From Chelatococcus asaccharovorans (GTDB lineage Bacteria; Pseudomonadota; Alphaproteobacteria; Rhizobiales; Beijerinckiaceae), in assembly GCF_003201475.1 (NCBI RefSeq), contig NZ_QJJK01000003.1, positions 372,001 through 436,000 on the forward strand: DNA of 64,000 nt. The letters are read 5' to 3'. The notes under the pieces were generated by a model that was not told the DNA's origin, ran no database searches, and worked only from the letters and a program-made list of their open reading frames with translations. The stretch's first letter is position 1, and each line of letters opens with the position of its first letter. Both the position numbers and the translations under genes were made by a program. Of the stretch, positions 12,532-22,247 are shown piece after piece.

Positions 12532-13968
12532 TCAGGCGCCATCCTTCTTCTTGGCACGCGACGCCTTCTTCGGAGCGGCCTTGCCGTCCTCCTTCGCGTC
12601 CTTCTCGTCCTTGCCGCCGGCCTCGCTCTCGTCATCGGCGAAAAGCGCCTCGCGGGACACGACGTTGTCCGTCACCGAAACCTGTGTCAGGACGTGATCG
12701 ACAACCTTCTCCTCGAAGATCGGCGCACGCACTTCCGCCAAAGCCTGCGGGTTCTTGCGGTAGTAGTCCCACACCAGCTTCTCCTGGCCGGGGAACTGGC
12801 GCGCGCGCTCCACGACGGCCTGGGTGACCTCATCGTCGGTGACCTTCACCGCAGCCTGCTCGCCGATCTCAGCCAGCACAAGGCCGAGGCGTACGCGGCG
12901 TTCGGCGATGCGCTGGTATTCCGCCTTCGCCTCTTCCTCGGTCGTTTCCTCGTCCGCGAAGGTGCGGCCCGTCTGCTTCATGTCGTTCTCGACCTGGCGC
13001 CATACGCCGGCGAACTCCTGTTCGACGAGGCTGGGCGGCAGTTCGAAATCATATTTCGTGTCGAGCGCGTCGAGCAGGACCTTCTTCACCTTGCGGCGAG
13101 ACTGCGCCGCATAGTCCCGCTCGATGCTCGCGCGGACGGCTTCCTTGAGCTTGTCGAGGCTCTCGAGGCCGAAGCCCTTCGCGAAATCCTCGTCCACGGT
13201 CACCTCGGCGGCCGCGGCCACCTCCTTCACCTTGACGGCGAAGCTCGCGGACTTGCCGGCCAGCTGCTTGGCCGGATACTCCTCGGGGAAGGTCGCGTTC
13301 ACAGTCACGTCATCGCCCGCCTTGGCGCCGATGAGCTGCTCCTCGAAGCCCGGGATGAACCCGCCCGAGCCGATCTCGACCTGGACGCCCTCGCTGGTGC
13401 CGCCTTCGAACGCCTCGCCGTCGATGGTGCCGACGAAATCGATCGTCACGCGATCGCCGCTGGCGGCGGCTTCGTCTTCAGGCTTGGCGGCAAAGGTGCG
13501 GTTCTGGCGCGCCATGCGCGTCAGCGCCTCGTCGACCTCCGCATCCGTCACCTCGGCCGTCTCACGCGTGATCGCGACGTCGGACAGGTCCTTGAGCTGG
13601 AAGGCCGGCAGGATCTCGAGCGCGACGGTGTAAGCCAGGTCGCCCTTGGCCTCCATCACCGCTTCGACTTCCGCCTGGTCCTCGGACAAGGTCACCTTCG
13701 GCTCGTTGGCGAGCTTGAGGGCATTGTCCTCGATGATCTTGCGGTTGGCTTCGTTGACGGTGTTCTGCACAACGTCCGCCATCACCTGGCGGCCGTAGAG
13801 CTTGCGCAGGTGCGCCATCGGGACCTTGCCTGGACGGAAGCCGTTGATGCGGACTTTGTCCTTCAGGCCGGTCAGCTCACCTGCCAGCTTGGTCTCCAGC
13901 TCGGCGGCCGGAACCACCACCTTGAACTCGCGTTTCAGACCATCGGCCCGGGTTTGCGTCGCCTGCAT
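12532..13968 (-). CDS. tig: Trigger factor, ribosome-bound chaperone
   Basis: Trigger factor binds the ribosome exit tunnel and folds nascent chains. The start was set at the ATG giving [10 protein letters not shown], which matches the family; the longer frame runs back into the tRNA-Leu gene and is not credible. The 478-residue product has the ribosome-docking signature GFRPGKVP (residues 43-50), the FKBP-type prolyl isomerase domain ([20 protein letters not shown]) and the helical C-terminal chaperone domain. The tail is a low-complexity charged segment ending in [12 protein letters not shown], common in alphaproteobacterial trigger factors. Confidence 0.97.
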   Translation of the reverse strand: MQATQTRADGLKREFKVVVPAAELETKLAGELTGLKDKVRINGFRPGKVPMAHLRKLYGRQVMADVVQNTVNEANRKIIEDNALKLANEPKVTLSEDQAEVEAVMEAKGDLAYTVALEILPAFQLKDLSDVAITRETAEVTDAEVDEALTRMARQNRTFAAKPEDEAAASGDRVTIDFVGTIDGEAFEGGTSEGVQVEIGSGGFIPGFEEQLIGAKAGDDVTVNATFPEEYPAKQLAGKSASFAVKVKEVAAAAEVTVDEDFAKGFGLESLDKLKEAVRASIERDYAAQSRRKVKKVLLDALDTKYDFELPPSLVEQEFAGVWRQVENDMKQTGRTFADEETTEEEAKAEYQRIAERRVRLGLVLAEIGEQAAVKVTDDEVTQAVVERARQFPGQEKLVWDYYRKNPQALAEVRAPIFEEKVVDHVLTQVSVTDNVVSREALFADDESEAGGKDEKDAKEDGKAAPKKASRAKKKDGA

Positions 13969-14046
13969 TGTCACAGCTTCTCGAAAATTCGTGTGCTTCT
14001 GATGGCCCCTCGGGATAGGCAATGACACGGGGAGCGATGTGGCCTT

Positions 14047-14131
14047 TGGTGCGGGCGAAGGGACTCGAACCCCCACGACTTTCGTCACTGGAACCTAAAT
14101 CCAGCGCGTCTACCAGTTCCGCCACGCCCGC
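14047..14131 (-). tRNA. tRNA-Leu (anticodon TAG)
   Basis: The minus strand folds as an 85-base class II tRNA: acceptor GCGGGCG/CGCCCGC, anticodon stem CTGGA/TCCAG with loop TTTAGGT (anticodon TAG), a long variable arm, T arm with TTCGAGT, and an encoded CCA end at 14047-14049. It lies just upstream of tig on the same strand. Confidence 0.97.
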
Positions 14132-14366
14132 GCGGGCCCCGCAGCATGCCTGCCCTTCAGGACGCGGCTCTATATCATGACAAAGGCCCCTTGCAGCAAA
14201 AAAATGTCATCGCTTTGTCCGCCAAGGGCTTTTGCTGCGGCCGCCTGCACGCATGCCGACGGCCCGAACAGTGGAATGCGGGGGAAAACCCTGCCATTCT
14301 CAAGCAGTTCGTCAATCTTTGTGGCTGATGGTGCGCATCCCTTCGGGTGAAGCTTGGAAATTTCCG

Positions 14367-15875
14367 ATGTCGGCAGATCCATCAGAATCGGCACACGCGC
14401 CATTGTCACCCCTCTCGGCTCCAGGACTGTCCCGGCGGCGCGTCGTCCAGGGCGGGCTGGTCGCGACCCTCCTGGCGCACGTCGCCGCGCATGTCGCCGG
14501 CGCCCGTGCGGAGGATGCGGGCGAAACGTCCCGCCCCGTTTCGCTGCCCACGCCAGCCGCGGCCGAGCCCCCCCAGCTGACGTCCGCGCCGGTGAGCGGC
14601 GCGCAGCACCTGCGCGCGGCGGAGGCATCCTGGCCGCTCAAGCCGTCGGGTGACGCGACCCGGCTGTGGTGCTTCGAGGAGACGTCGCCCGGGCCCCTCC
14701 TCCGCGTGAGGAAAGGCGAGGAACTCGCCGTGATGCTCGAGAACGGAATTTCTCAACCCATCACGCTGCATTGGCATGGCTTGCGCCTCCCGAACCGGCT
14801 CGATGGCGTCGGCGGCTTGACCGAGGAACCGCTCGCGCCCGGCGCAAGCCGTGAGATCCGCTTCGCGCCGCGGGACGCCGGAACCTATTGGTACCGCTCC
14901 ATGGTTCCGGCCCTGGCTGCCGAGCAGACCGAACGCGGCCTCTATGGGGTCCTCGTGGTCGAAGAGGACGAGCCCCCGCCGGTCGACGCCGATCTTGTCA
15001 TCGTGCTCGATGACTGGGCGCTGGCCGACGATGGCCAGATCGCGCCGGGTTTTGGCACAGCCGAAGACATCGGCGCGGTGGGCCGGCTCGGCAACTGGCT
15101 CACGGTGAACAGCGAGCCTCCGCCGGAGAGCTTCTCGGTCGCCCCCGGCGGCCGTGTGCGCCTCCGTCTCCTCAACGCGGCGAATGCCCGCCCGATCAGC
15201 CTGCGCTTCGACCAGCTTGCGGTCGAGGTCATCGCGCTCGACGGCCAGCCGGCGGAGCCCTTCACGCCGGCCCGCAACAGCCTCGCGCTCCTGCCGGGCA
15301 ACCGGGCGGATCTGATCATCACCTGCGCCCCGGAGGCGGGCGTGTCGGGCCATGTGGTGGCGCTTCTCGGCCCAGGCCTGCCGCTTCTCACCATCAAAAC
15401 CGACGGCGCGCCCGCGCCTTCCGCCAACGCGGCTGACATCAAACCGCCGGGAAACGGCCTGCCCGAGACGATCGATCTGGCGGCCGCGCTGCGGGTCGAT
15501 GTCGTCCTGCAAGGCGGCCTTCCCCCCAATACACCACCCCCGGTCGATGTGTCCCGGATCTGGCGCATCAACGGGGTCGCCTTCACGGATGCGGTTGCGC
15601 CGCTCTTCTCCGCCGGCCAGGGCAAGCCCGTCGTCTTGAGCCTCGTCAACAAGACCGAGATGCTGCAGGCGCTCCATCTGCATGGCCACACCGCGCGCCT
15701 CCTTCATGCGCTCGATGATGGCTGGGAGCCCTATTGGCAGGACACCATCGCGGTTCCGGCCGGGCGCACCGTGCGCATCGCCTTCATCACCGAAGGCGCG
15801 GGCCAATGGATGATCAGTTCCGCGATCCTCGACCGCCTTAGCGGCGGTATGGCGACCTGGTTTACCGTGACCTGA
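14367..15875 (+). CDS. Tat-exported multicopper-oxidase-fold protein lacking most copper ligands
   Basis: The 502-residue product has a twin-arginine signal (LSRRRVVQGG, residues 21-30, then a hydrophobic stretch ending AGARA) and three cupredoxin domains. Of the four copper motifs of laccase-type oxidases, HWHG (135-138) and HLHGH (437-441) remain. The second HxH motif reads YWYRSM (174-179). The His before HLHGH is replaced by Gln. The final HCHxxxH motif reads WMISSAILDRL (481-491), so the type 1 copper Cys and several His are gone. This resembles the non-enzymatic SufI/FtsP situation. It is probably periplasmic, with no oxidase activity or an altered one. The gene meets nnr tail to tail. 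Confidence 0.85.
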   Translation: MSADPSESAHAPLSPLSAPGLSRRRVVQGGLVATLLAHVAAHVAGARAEDAGETSRPVSLPTPAAAEPPQLTSAPVSGAQHLRAAEASWPLKPSGDATRLWCFEETSPGPLLRVRKGEELAVMLENGISQPITLHWHGLRLPNRLDGVGGLTEEPLAPGASREIRFAPRDAGTYWYRSMVPALAAEQTERGLYGVLVVEEDEPPPVDADLVIVLDDWALADDGQIAPGFGTAEDIGAVGRLGNWLTVNSEPPPESFSVAPGGRVRLRLLNAANARPISLRFDQLAVEVIALDGQPAEPFTPARNSLALLPGNRADLIITCAPEAGVSGHVVALLGPGLPLLTIKTDGAPAPSANAADIKPPGNGLPETIDLAAALRVDVVLQGGLPPNTPPPVDVSRIWRINGVAFTDAVAPLFSAGQGKPVVLSLVNKTEMLQALHLHGHTARLLHALDDGWEPYWQDTIAVPAGRTVRIAFITEGAGQWMISSAILDRLSGGMATWFTVT

Positions 15876-15881
15876 GCCCCC

Positions 15882-17402
15882 TCACCGGCCGCCGTGCTCC
15901 AGGAGGCGTTTCAGCACGCCCGGCAAGGCTTCCGGCAGGTCCTCGGCGATCAGGCCCGGGCCGAGCGCTCGGGCGGCCGCGCCGTGCAGCCACACACCCG
16001 CGGCAGCGGCCTCGTGGCCTGGCATGCCCTGGGCCAGAAGCCCCGTGATGAAGCCCGCGAGCACATCGCCCGTGCCGGCTGTCGCCAGCCACGGCGTGCC
16101 ATTGTCGTTGATGAAGGCCCGTCCATCCGGCGCGGCGATGACGGTGTCGGCCCCTTTCAGGACGACGACCGCACCACTGTGCTGCGCCGCGGCGACAGCA
16201 CGCAACAGCTTCGACGGCGCTTCAATGATTTCCGGTATGTTCTTAAACAGACGGGAAAATTCACCCTCGTGCGGCGTCAGGATGGTGGGCGCGGCATTGG
16301 CGCGGACAAGCGCCGACAGGGCGGGGAGGCCGCCCGGGCCGTCGCCGGCGAAACTCGTGAGGCCATCGGCATCGACGACGAGGGCGCGGCCAGCTTCCGA
16401 CGCAACGGCGATCAGCCCGCGCGTGGCCTCGCCGACGCCTGCGCCCGGCCCGATCACCAGCGCGTTGAAACGGGCATCGCCCAGCAGGGCCTTGAGACCG
16501 TCCGGCCCGTCCACGGACCGCACCATGATCGCGGTGAGATGGGCGGCATTCACCGCCAGCGCCGCGGGAGGCGAGGCGACGGTGACAAGCCCGGCCCCGA
16601 CGCGCAGGGCAGCCCGCGCGGCGAGCCGTGCGGCGCCGGTGGCGGCAAGGCCCCCGGACACGGCAACCGCATGCCCCCGTCCGTATTTGTTCCCCGCAGC
16701 CTCCGGCCGGCGATAGGCCCGCAGCCAAACACCCGGCGCATTGACGGCATAGGGCAAAGCGAGACCCGTGATGATCTCGTCGCTGATCCCGATCGCGGCA
16801 ACCGTCACCGTCCCGCAGTTGAGGCGGCCCGGCAGGAGAAGGTGGCCGGGCTTGCGCCGCGCGAAGGTCACCGTCTCATCCGCCATGATGGCGACACCAC
16901 GCACGGCGCCGCTGTCGCCATCGATGCCCGAGGGAATGTCGGCCGACACCACATGAAGCTTCGTGTGGGTCTTCGCCGCATTGATGGCCACGATCGCCGC
17001 CGCCGCGTCGCCATCGAGATCGCGCGACAGGCCGGTGCCGAACAACGCGTCGATGACAAGGGCTGCGCTCGTGAGATCCAGCGCGGCCAGGGGATTGACC
17101 TTACCCTTCCACTGGCCCGCCGCCCAGGCCGCATCGCCGCGGAGCGCCTCGACCGGGCCCAGGAGATAGAGCGCGACCCGGTAGCCTTCCTCATCCAGGA
17201 TCCGCGCGGCCACGAAGCCGTCGCCGCCGTTGTTACCGGGGCCGCAGACCACGGCCACGCGCTGCCCTTTGGGCGCGCATTCGGCAGCCCGATGAGCGAC
17301 CGCCCGCCCTGCGCGCTCCATCAGCTCCCAGCCGGGTATGCCGCCAGCGATCGCGCGCTGATCAGCCTGGCGCGCAGCAGCGTTGGTCAGGATCTCATAC
17401 AT
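15882..17402 (-). CDS. nnrD: Bifunctional NAD(P)H-hydrate epimerase / ADP-dependent dehydratase
   Basis: This enzyme repairs damaged, hydrated NAD(P)H. The N-terminal YjeF domain (about residues 1-215) is the epimerase, with CGPGNNGGDGFVAA. The C-terminal ribokinase-fold domain (about 225-500) is the ADP-dependent dehydratase, with TPHEGEFSRL and TAGTGDVLAGFITG. The start was set at the ATG giving MYEILTNAAARQAD, typical for the family; another ATG six codons upstream is possible. Both domains look complete. It is convergent with the oxidase-like gene, six bases between stops. Confidence 0.95.
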   Translation of the reverse strand: MYEILTNAAARQADQRAIAGGIPGWELMERAGRAVAHRAAECAPKGQRVAVVCGPGNNGGDGFVAARILDEEGYRVALYLLGPVEALRGDAAWAAGQWKGKVNPLAALDLTSAALVIDALFGTGLSRDLDGDAAAAIVAINAAKTHTKLHVVSADIPSGIDGDSGAVRGVAIMADETVTFARRKPGHLLLPGRLNCGTVTVAAIGISDEIITGLALPYAVNAPGVWLRAYRRPEAAGNKYGRGHAVAVSGGLAATGAARLAARAALRVGAGLVTVASPPAALAVNAAHLTAIMVRSVDGPDGLKALLGDARFNALVIGPGAGVGEATRGLIAVASEAGRALVVDADGLTSFAGDGPGGLPALSALVRANAAPTILTPHEGEFSRLFKNIPEIIEAPSKLLRAVAAAQHSGAVVVLKGADTVIAAPDGRAFINDNGTPWLATAGTGDVLAGFITGLLAQGMPGHEAAAAGVWLHGAAARALGPGLIAEDLPEALPGVLKRLLEHGGR

Positions 17403-18148
<746 letters not shown>

Positions 18149-18214
18149 TCTGAAGCAACCTGCGAGCGCCGCGAGCGCGGGTTATTGACGTTTGTGCAAC
18201 ACGAGGAACGAATG

Positions 18215-19624
18215 ATGAAGAGCGCCCAGGACGTGCTGAAGGCGATCAAAGAGCAGGATATCAAGTACGTCGACTTCCGCTTCACCGACCCGCGCGGCAA
18301 GTGGCAGCACGTCACCTTCGACGTGTCGATGATCGACGAGGATATCTTCGCCGAAGGCACCATGTTCGACGGTTCCTCGATCGCCGGTTGGAAGGCCATC
18401 AACGAGTCGGACATGCTCCTCATGCCCGATCCCTCCACGGCCCAACTCGACCCGTTCTTCGCGGCTCCCACGCTGTCGATCGTCTGCGACATCCTGGAAC
18501 CCACCACGGGTGAATCCTACAGCCGCGACCCGCGCGGCATCGCCAAGAAGGCCGAGGCCTTCCTGCAGTCGACCAAGATCGGCGACACGATCTTCGTTGG
18601 CCCGGAAGCCGAATTCTTCGTCTTCGACGACGTGCGCTTTTCGTCGACACCCTACAACACCGGCTTCAAGCTGGACGCCACCGAGCTGCCTTCGAACGGC
18701 GACACGGAGTATGAAGGTGGCAACATGGGCCACCGCATCCCCGTGAAGGGCGGCTACTTCCCGGTTCCCCCGCTCGACAGCGCCCAGGATATGCGCGGCG
18801 AGATGCTCGCCGCGATGGCCTCCATGGGCGTGAAGGTCGAAAAGCACCACCATGAGGTGGCCTCTGCACAGCACGAACTCGGCATGAAGTTCGACACGCT
18901 GACGCACATGGGCGACCAGATGCAGATCTATAAATACTGCATCCACAACGTCGCGGCGAGCTACGGCAAGTCGGCCACCTTCATGCCGAAGCCCGTCTAT
19001 GGCGACAACGGCTCGGGCATGCACGTCCACCAGTCGATCTGGAAGGATGGCAAGCCGGTCTTCGCCGGCAACAAATATGCCGACTTGAGCCAGGAATGCC
19101 TGTGGTACATCGGCGGCATCATCAAGCACGCCAAGGCCATCAACGCCTTCACCAACCCGTCGACGAACTCCTACAAGCGTCTCGTCCCGGGCTTCGAAGC
19201 GCCGGTGCTGCTCGCCTATTCCTCACGCAACCGTTCGGCGTCCTGCCGTATCCCGTGGACCGCGTCGCCCAAGGCCAAGCGCGTCGAGATCCGCTTCCCC
19301 GATCCGACCGCGAACCCCTACCTCGGCTTCGCGGCCCTGCTGATGGCCGGCCTTGACGGCATCATCAACAAGATCGATCCGGGCGCGGCGATGGACAAGG
19401 ACCTCTACGACCTGCCGCCGCGTGAACTGAAGAAGATCCCGACCGTGTCGGCCAGCCTGCGCGAAGCGCTTGGCCACGTCGACAAGGACCGCGCCTTCCT
19501 GAAGGCCGGCGGCGTCTTCACGGACGACTTCATCGACTCCTATATCGAGCTCAAGATGCAGGACGTGATTCGCTTCGAGCACACGCCGCATCCTGTCGAG
19601 TTCGACATGTATTACAGCGTCTGA
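18215..19624 (+). CDS. glnA: Glutamine synthetase type I
   Basis: Glutamine synthetase makes glutamine from glutamate, ammonium and ATP as a dodecamer. The product is 469 residues from the second of two adjacent ATG codons (18212 and 18215); GAGGAA six bases upstream favours the second. Key elements are DGSSIAGW, the metal site [12 protein letters not shown], the ATP-loop [16 protein letters not shown], and the adenylylation site Tyr398 (DLYDLPPRE), which marks the GlnE-regulated beta subdivision. A strong terminator follows. Confidence 0.98.
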   Translation: MKSAQDVLKAIKEQDIKYVDFRFTDPRGKWQHVTFDVSMIDEDIFAEGTMFDGSSIAGWKAINESDMLLMPDPSTAQLDPFFAAPTLSIVCDILEPTTGESYSRDPRGIAKKAEAFLQSTKIGDTIFVGPEAEFFVFDDVRFSSTPYNTGFKLDATELPSNGDTEYEGGNMGHRIPVKGGYFPVPPLDSAQDMRGEMLAAMASMGVKVEKHHHEVASAQHELGMKFDTLTHMGDQMQIYKYCIHNVAASYGKSATFMPKPVYGDNGSGMHVHQSIWKDGKPVFAGNKYADLSQECLWYIGGIIKHAKAINAFTNPSTNSYKRLVPGFEAPVLLAYSSRNRSASCRIPWTASPKAKRVEIRFPDPTANPYLGFAALLMAGLDGIINKIDPGAAMDKDLYDLPPRELKKIPTVSASLREALGHVDKDRAFLKAGGVFTDDFIDSYIELKMQDVIRFEHTPHPVEFDMYYSV

Positions 19625-19675
19625 TCACGGCCGACGGCGGCGAGGCACCTTCCCGCCGTCGCTCTGCAGATCGCG

Positions 19676-19703
19676 AAGGCCGGAGCTCGCTCCGGCCTTT
19701 TTG
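19676..19703 (+). terminator. Rho-independent terminator of glnBA
   Basis: A perfect 10-bp stem (aaggccggag with ctccggcctt), a 4-base loop and a T run, about 50 bases after the glnA stop. Confidence 0.93.
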
Positions 19704-19773
19704 CATCCACTGCAACGTTTATGGTTGACCCTGCAACCGGGCGTCTCTAGTGCGCTCCTATGCGGGAGGAACC

Positions 19774-20757
19774 ATGCTGAAGCGCATTCTTCGATCGATC
19801 GGCTGGCTGGTCGGGGCGGGAGCTGCCGATCATTTTGCCACGCGCGGGGAGACCCGGGATCTGGTGGCGCGAATCGCGCGGATCGAGCAGCATCTCGATC
19901 GCCTCGCGCAGCTCAGCGTGACCCAGGCGGAACAGGCGCAGGCGCAGAGGTTCCTGCAGGAAAAGACCTGCGCGGAGCTCGCCTATCTCAACGGCCTCAT
20001 GCGTGTCGTCTCCGCCGACGTGGTGAATGCCAGCGCCGGGCATCCGCTCCTCGGTGCGAAGACAAATCTATTCTCGCAGAATTATGAGGACGCCATCATA
20101 TCTGCCATTTTTGGGCGGATAGGTTCTGGCCAGAAGCGCTTTCTAGAGGTCGGCGTCGGCGACGGCACGGAAAACAATACCCGCCTCCTGCTCGAGCTCG
20201 GCTGGCGCGGCGCCTGGGTGGAATGTGATCCGGCAGCGGTCGCGGCCATCAAGCATCGGCTCGCGGACTATCTCGCCGATGGCCGGCTCGTCCTGATCGA
20301 GGAAGCGGTCACGGCGGAGACCATCAACGACGTGGTCGCGCGCTGCGGCTTGTCCGGCGAGATCGACTTTCTGTCGCTCGACATCGACATGAACACGTCC
20401 CACGTATGGCGCGCGCTGTCGCTCAAGGCCCGGGTGGCGTGCCTCGAATACAACGCGAGCTTTCCCCCGGAGGTTGAATTCGAGGTTGCCTATGACCCTC
20501 AGGCGGCCTGGCAGGGATCAAGCTATTTCGGCGCCTCCCTGCTCTCCCTCGACACGATCGCCAGGCAGAAGACCATGGCGCTCGTGGGATGCGACCTCAT
20601 GGGCATCAACGCCTTCTTCGTCCGCCAGGACCTCGCCGAGGCTCATTTTGCCGGCCCGCATACGCCGGCGGCCCATTATCAGCCGCCGCGCTATGCCCTC
20701 GCCGGCGCCCGCGGACATCCGCGCGCGGCAGGCCGGTTCGCCCGCGCCGGCGCATAG
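19774..20757 (+). CDS. FkbM-type SAM-dependent methyltransferase
   Basis: A 327-residue protein. The ATG at 19774 was chosen because GGGAGGA lies just upstream. A coiled N-terminal segment (RDLVARIARIEQHLDRLAQL) precedes a methyltransferase-like domain with a glycine-rich SAM motif (FLEVGVGDGTENNT, about residues 123-136), WVECDP and DFLSLDID. Relatives are O-methyltransferases found in polysaccharide or surface-glycan gene sets, but here there are no glycan genes nearby, so the substrate is unknown. The coiled stretch may drive oligomerisation. It is monocistronic as far as I can see. Confidence 0.8.
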   Translation: MLKRILRSIGWLVGAGAADHFATRGETRDLVARIARIEQHLDRLAQLSVTQAEQAQAQRFLQEKTCAELAYLNGLMRVVSADVVNASAGHPLLGAKTNLFSQNYEDAIISAIFGRIGSGQKRFLEVGVGDGTENNTRLLLELGWRGAWVECDPAAVAAIKHRLADYLADGRLVLIEEAVTAETINDVVARCGLSGEIDFLSLDIDMNTSHVWRALSLKARVACLEYNASFPPEVEFEVAYDPQAAWQGSSYFGASLLSLDTIARQKTMALVGCDLMGINAFFVRQDLAEAHFAGPHTPAAHYQPPRYALAGARGHPRAAGRFARAGA

Positions 20758-20840
20758 ACAGACGCGGTGGCGGGTGCCGCCATCATCGCGGAACATTTCG
20801 CAGGGTCGCGCTTTAGGGTTTGGACACCCGGGACACGACC

Positions 20841-21380
20841 ATGCACCCAGATAGTCTCGACCAGTTCCTGCGCCTAGGCGCCGCGACACTCATCGGCATG
20901 ATCATCGGCCTCAACCGGGATCTCGAGAACAAGCCGACCGGCGTGCGAACTTTGGGCCTCGTCGGGCTCGCCACGGCCCTCGTGACAGTCGGTACGCTTG
21001 AATTCGAACCGTTGGGGGACGATCCCGATGCGCTGAGCCGCGTCGTGCAGGGGCTCATTCAGGGCATCCTGACCGGTATCGGCTTCATCGGCGCGGGCGC
21101 GATCCTGCGTGATCGAGACAGTGGCGACATCCACGGCTTGACGACAGCCGCTTCCGTTTGGGTCACAGCCGCGGCCGGGATCGTTTGCGGCCTCGGCAAC
21201 TGGCCTCTGGTGGTCACCGCTGTCGTCGTCGCGATGGCGCTCTTGATCTCCGGTCACGCCATCGAGGCGACGGTCGGGTATTGTCTGAGCAGGCTGACAG
21301 CGCGCCCGCGTCAGGAAGGCGAGCAGGCCGCGTCGGAAGGGGACGCCGACCCCGATGACCGCAAGAAGAGCGATCACTGA
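20841..21380 (+). CDS. MgtC/SapB family membrane protein
   Basis: A 179-residue inner-membrane protein with about four to five hydrophobic segments. It carries the family signatures GLNRDLENKPTGVRTLGLVG and GILTGIGFIGAGAILRD, then DIHGLTTAASVWVTAAAGI. MgtC-family proteins influence Mg2+ homeostasis and, in pathogens, survival in macrophages and F-ATPase activity; the broad family here has no fixed function. It lacks the long C-terminal ACT-like domain of MgtC itself, ending instead in a short charged tail, which places it with the short SapB/YhiD type. Confidence 0.9.
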   Translation: MHPDSLDQFLRLGAATLIGMIIGLNRDLENKPTGVRTLGLVGLATALVTVGTLEFEPLGDDPDALSRVVQGLIQGILTGIGFIGAGAILRDRDSGDIHGLTTAASVWVTAAAGIVCGLGNWPLVVTAVVVAMALLISGHAIEATVGYCLSRLTARPRQEGEQAASEGDADPDDRKKSDH

Positions 21381-21542
21381 ACGGGCCGATGCGAGCGGCA
21401 ACTTGGCGCGATCGCCTGAGGCGCGGCGGCCGGCTGGCCTTTGCGACGAAAACCGAACCCGGAGAGCCCGAAGCCAAGCTCCTGCTGCGGCCTGATCTGG
21501 CGGCACTTTGAGCCGGAGACCACGCCGAAATTCCAGCAAGTC

Positions 21543-21758
21543 CTAGAAAAACAGCAGCAGGGCTGTTGCGGCGCAGGCACTGGCCGAAAGCCAGGCCCAG
21601 AGTGCGAAGAGTTCGACGCCGAACTCCCGGGCGGGCCTATGAAGTTTGATATCGCGAGCGGCATCGTCGGACCAGGCAATGGCGCGTAGGCGCACCCCAT
21701 CGCGCCCGGCCTTTTCTCCGATAGTGCGCGTCGAATTCATCATGACGGACGAAAGCAC
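21543..21758 (-). CDS. Small putative membrane-anchored protein
   Basis: A 71-residue frame starting at a GTG eight bases after AAGGAGG, a strong ribosome-binding site. The product has a charged N-terminal part (STRTIGEKAGRDGVRLRAIA) and a C-terminal hydrophobic helix (ALWAWLSASACAATALLLFF) that ends the protein, the pattern of a tail-anchored peptide. I do not recognise it. The frame also extends upstream to another GTG at 21797, but the ribosome-binding site favours 21758. Confidence 0.5.
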   Translation of the reverse strand: MLSSVMMNSTRTIGEKAGRDGVRLRAIAWSDDAARDIKLHRPAREFGVELFALWAWLSASACAATALLLFF

Positions 21759-22247
21759 GGTCTTGACCTCCTTGATCGTGCCAATCTGCTCGTGCACGGT
21801 TAACGCAATGCTACTCTGACGATTTTGTTACTGAGCCCGGATCGGCCGCCTGCGTCCTCGCAGACGCCGCGAAGAGCATCGCAAATCGCCGCAAATTGTT
21901 GTTTTTCTCCTTCCTTCCATTGCGTCTGAGGAAATATGCGGCCAAGCGACCGTGACCGCTGTGCGTTCCATCACACAGGTGGCGACAGCATCAGTTCCGG
22001 CATCGGGGCCAGACGTATTGCCCGGGATGCTTATCATGGGGCGCGAATCACCGCGGCCGCGGAAAATGGCCCGGAAAGACTTGACAGAAGGCCCGATGGC
22101 GGTTTGTTTCCTGTCTGTTCTCATCGCGTGCTATGAGGATTAGTGGATAAGTCTTCCAGGGGCGGTTGGCCGCAGCGCGGGCCTTCATGGGCTTGTGCGA
22201 CAATTGACAACCTGATGTGGCGACGAACGGGAGTGCAGAGAGCGACA
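21759..22247. other. Gene-free stretch upstream of parE
   Basis: About 490 bases between the small minus-strand gene and parE. The parE frame is open from 22143, but the family start is at 22248. I see no repeat or clear promoter. Confidence 0.45.
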
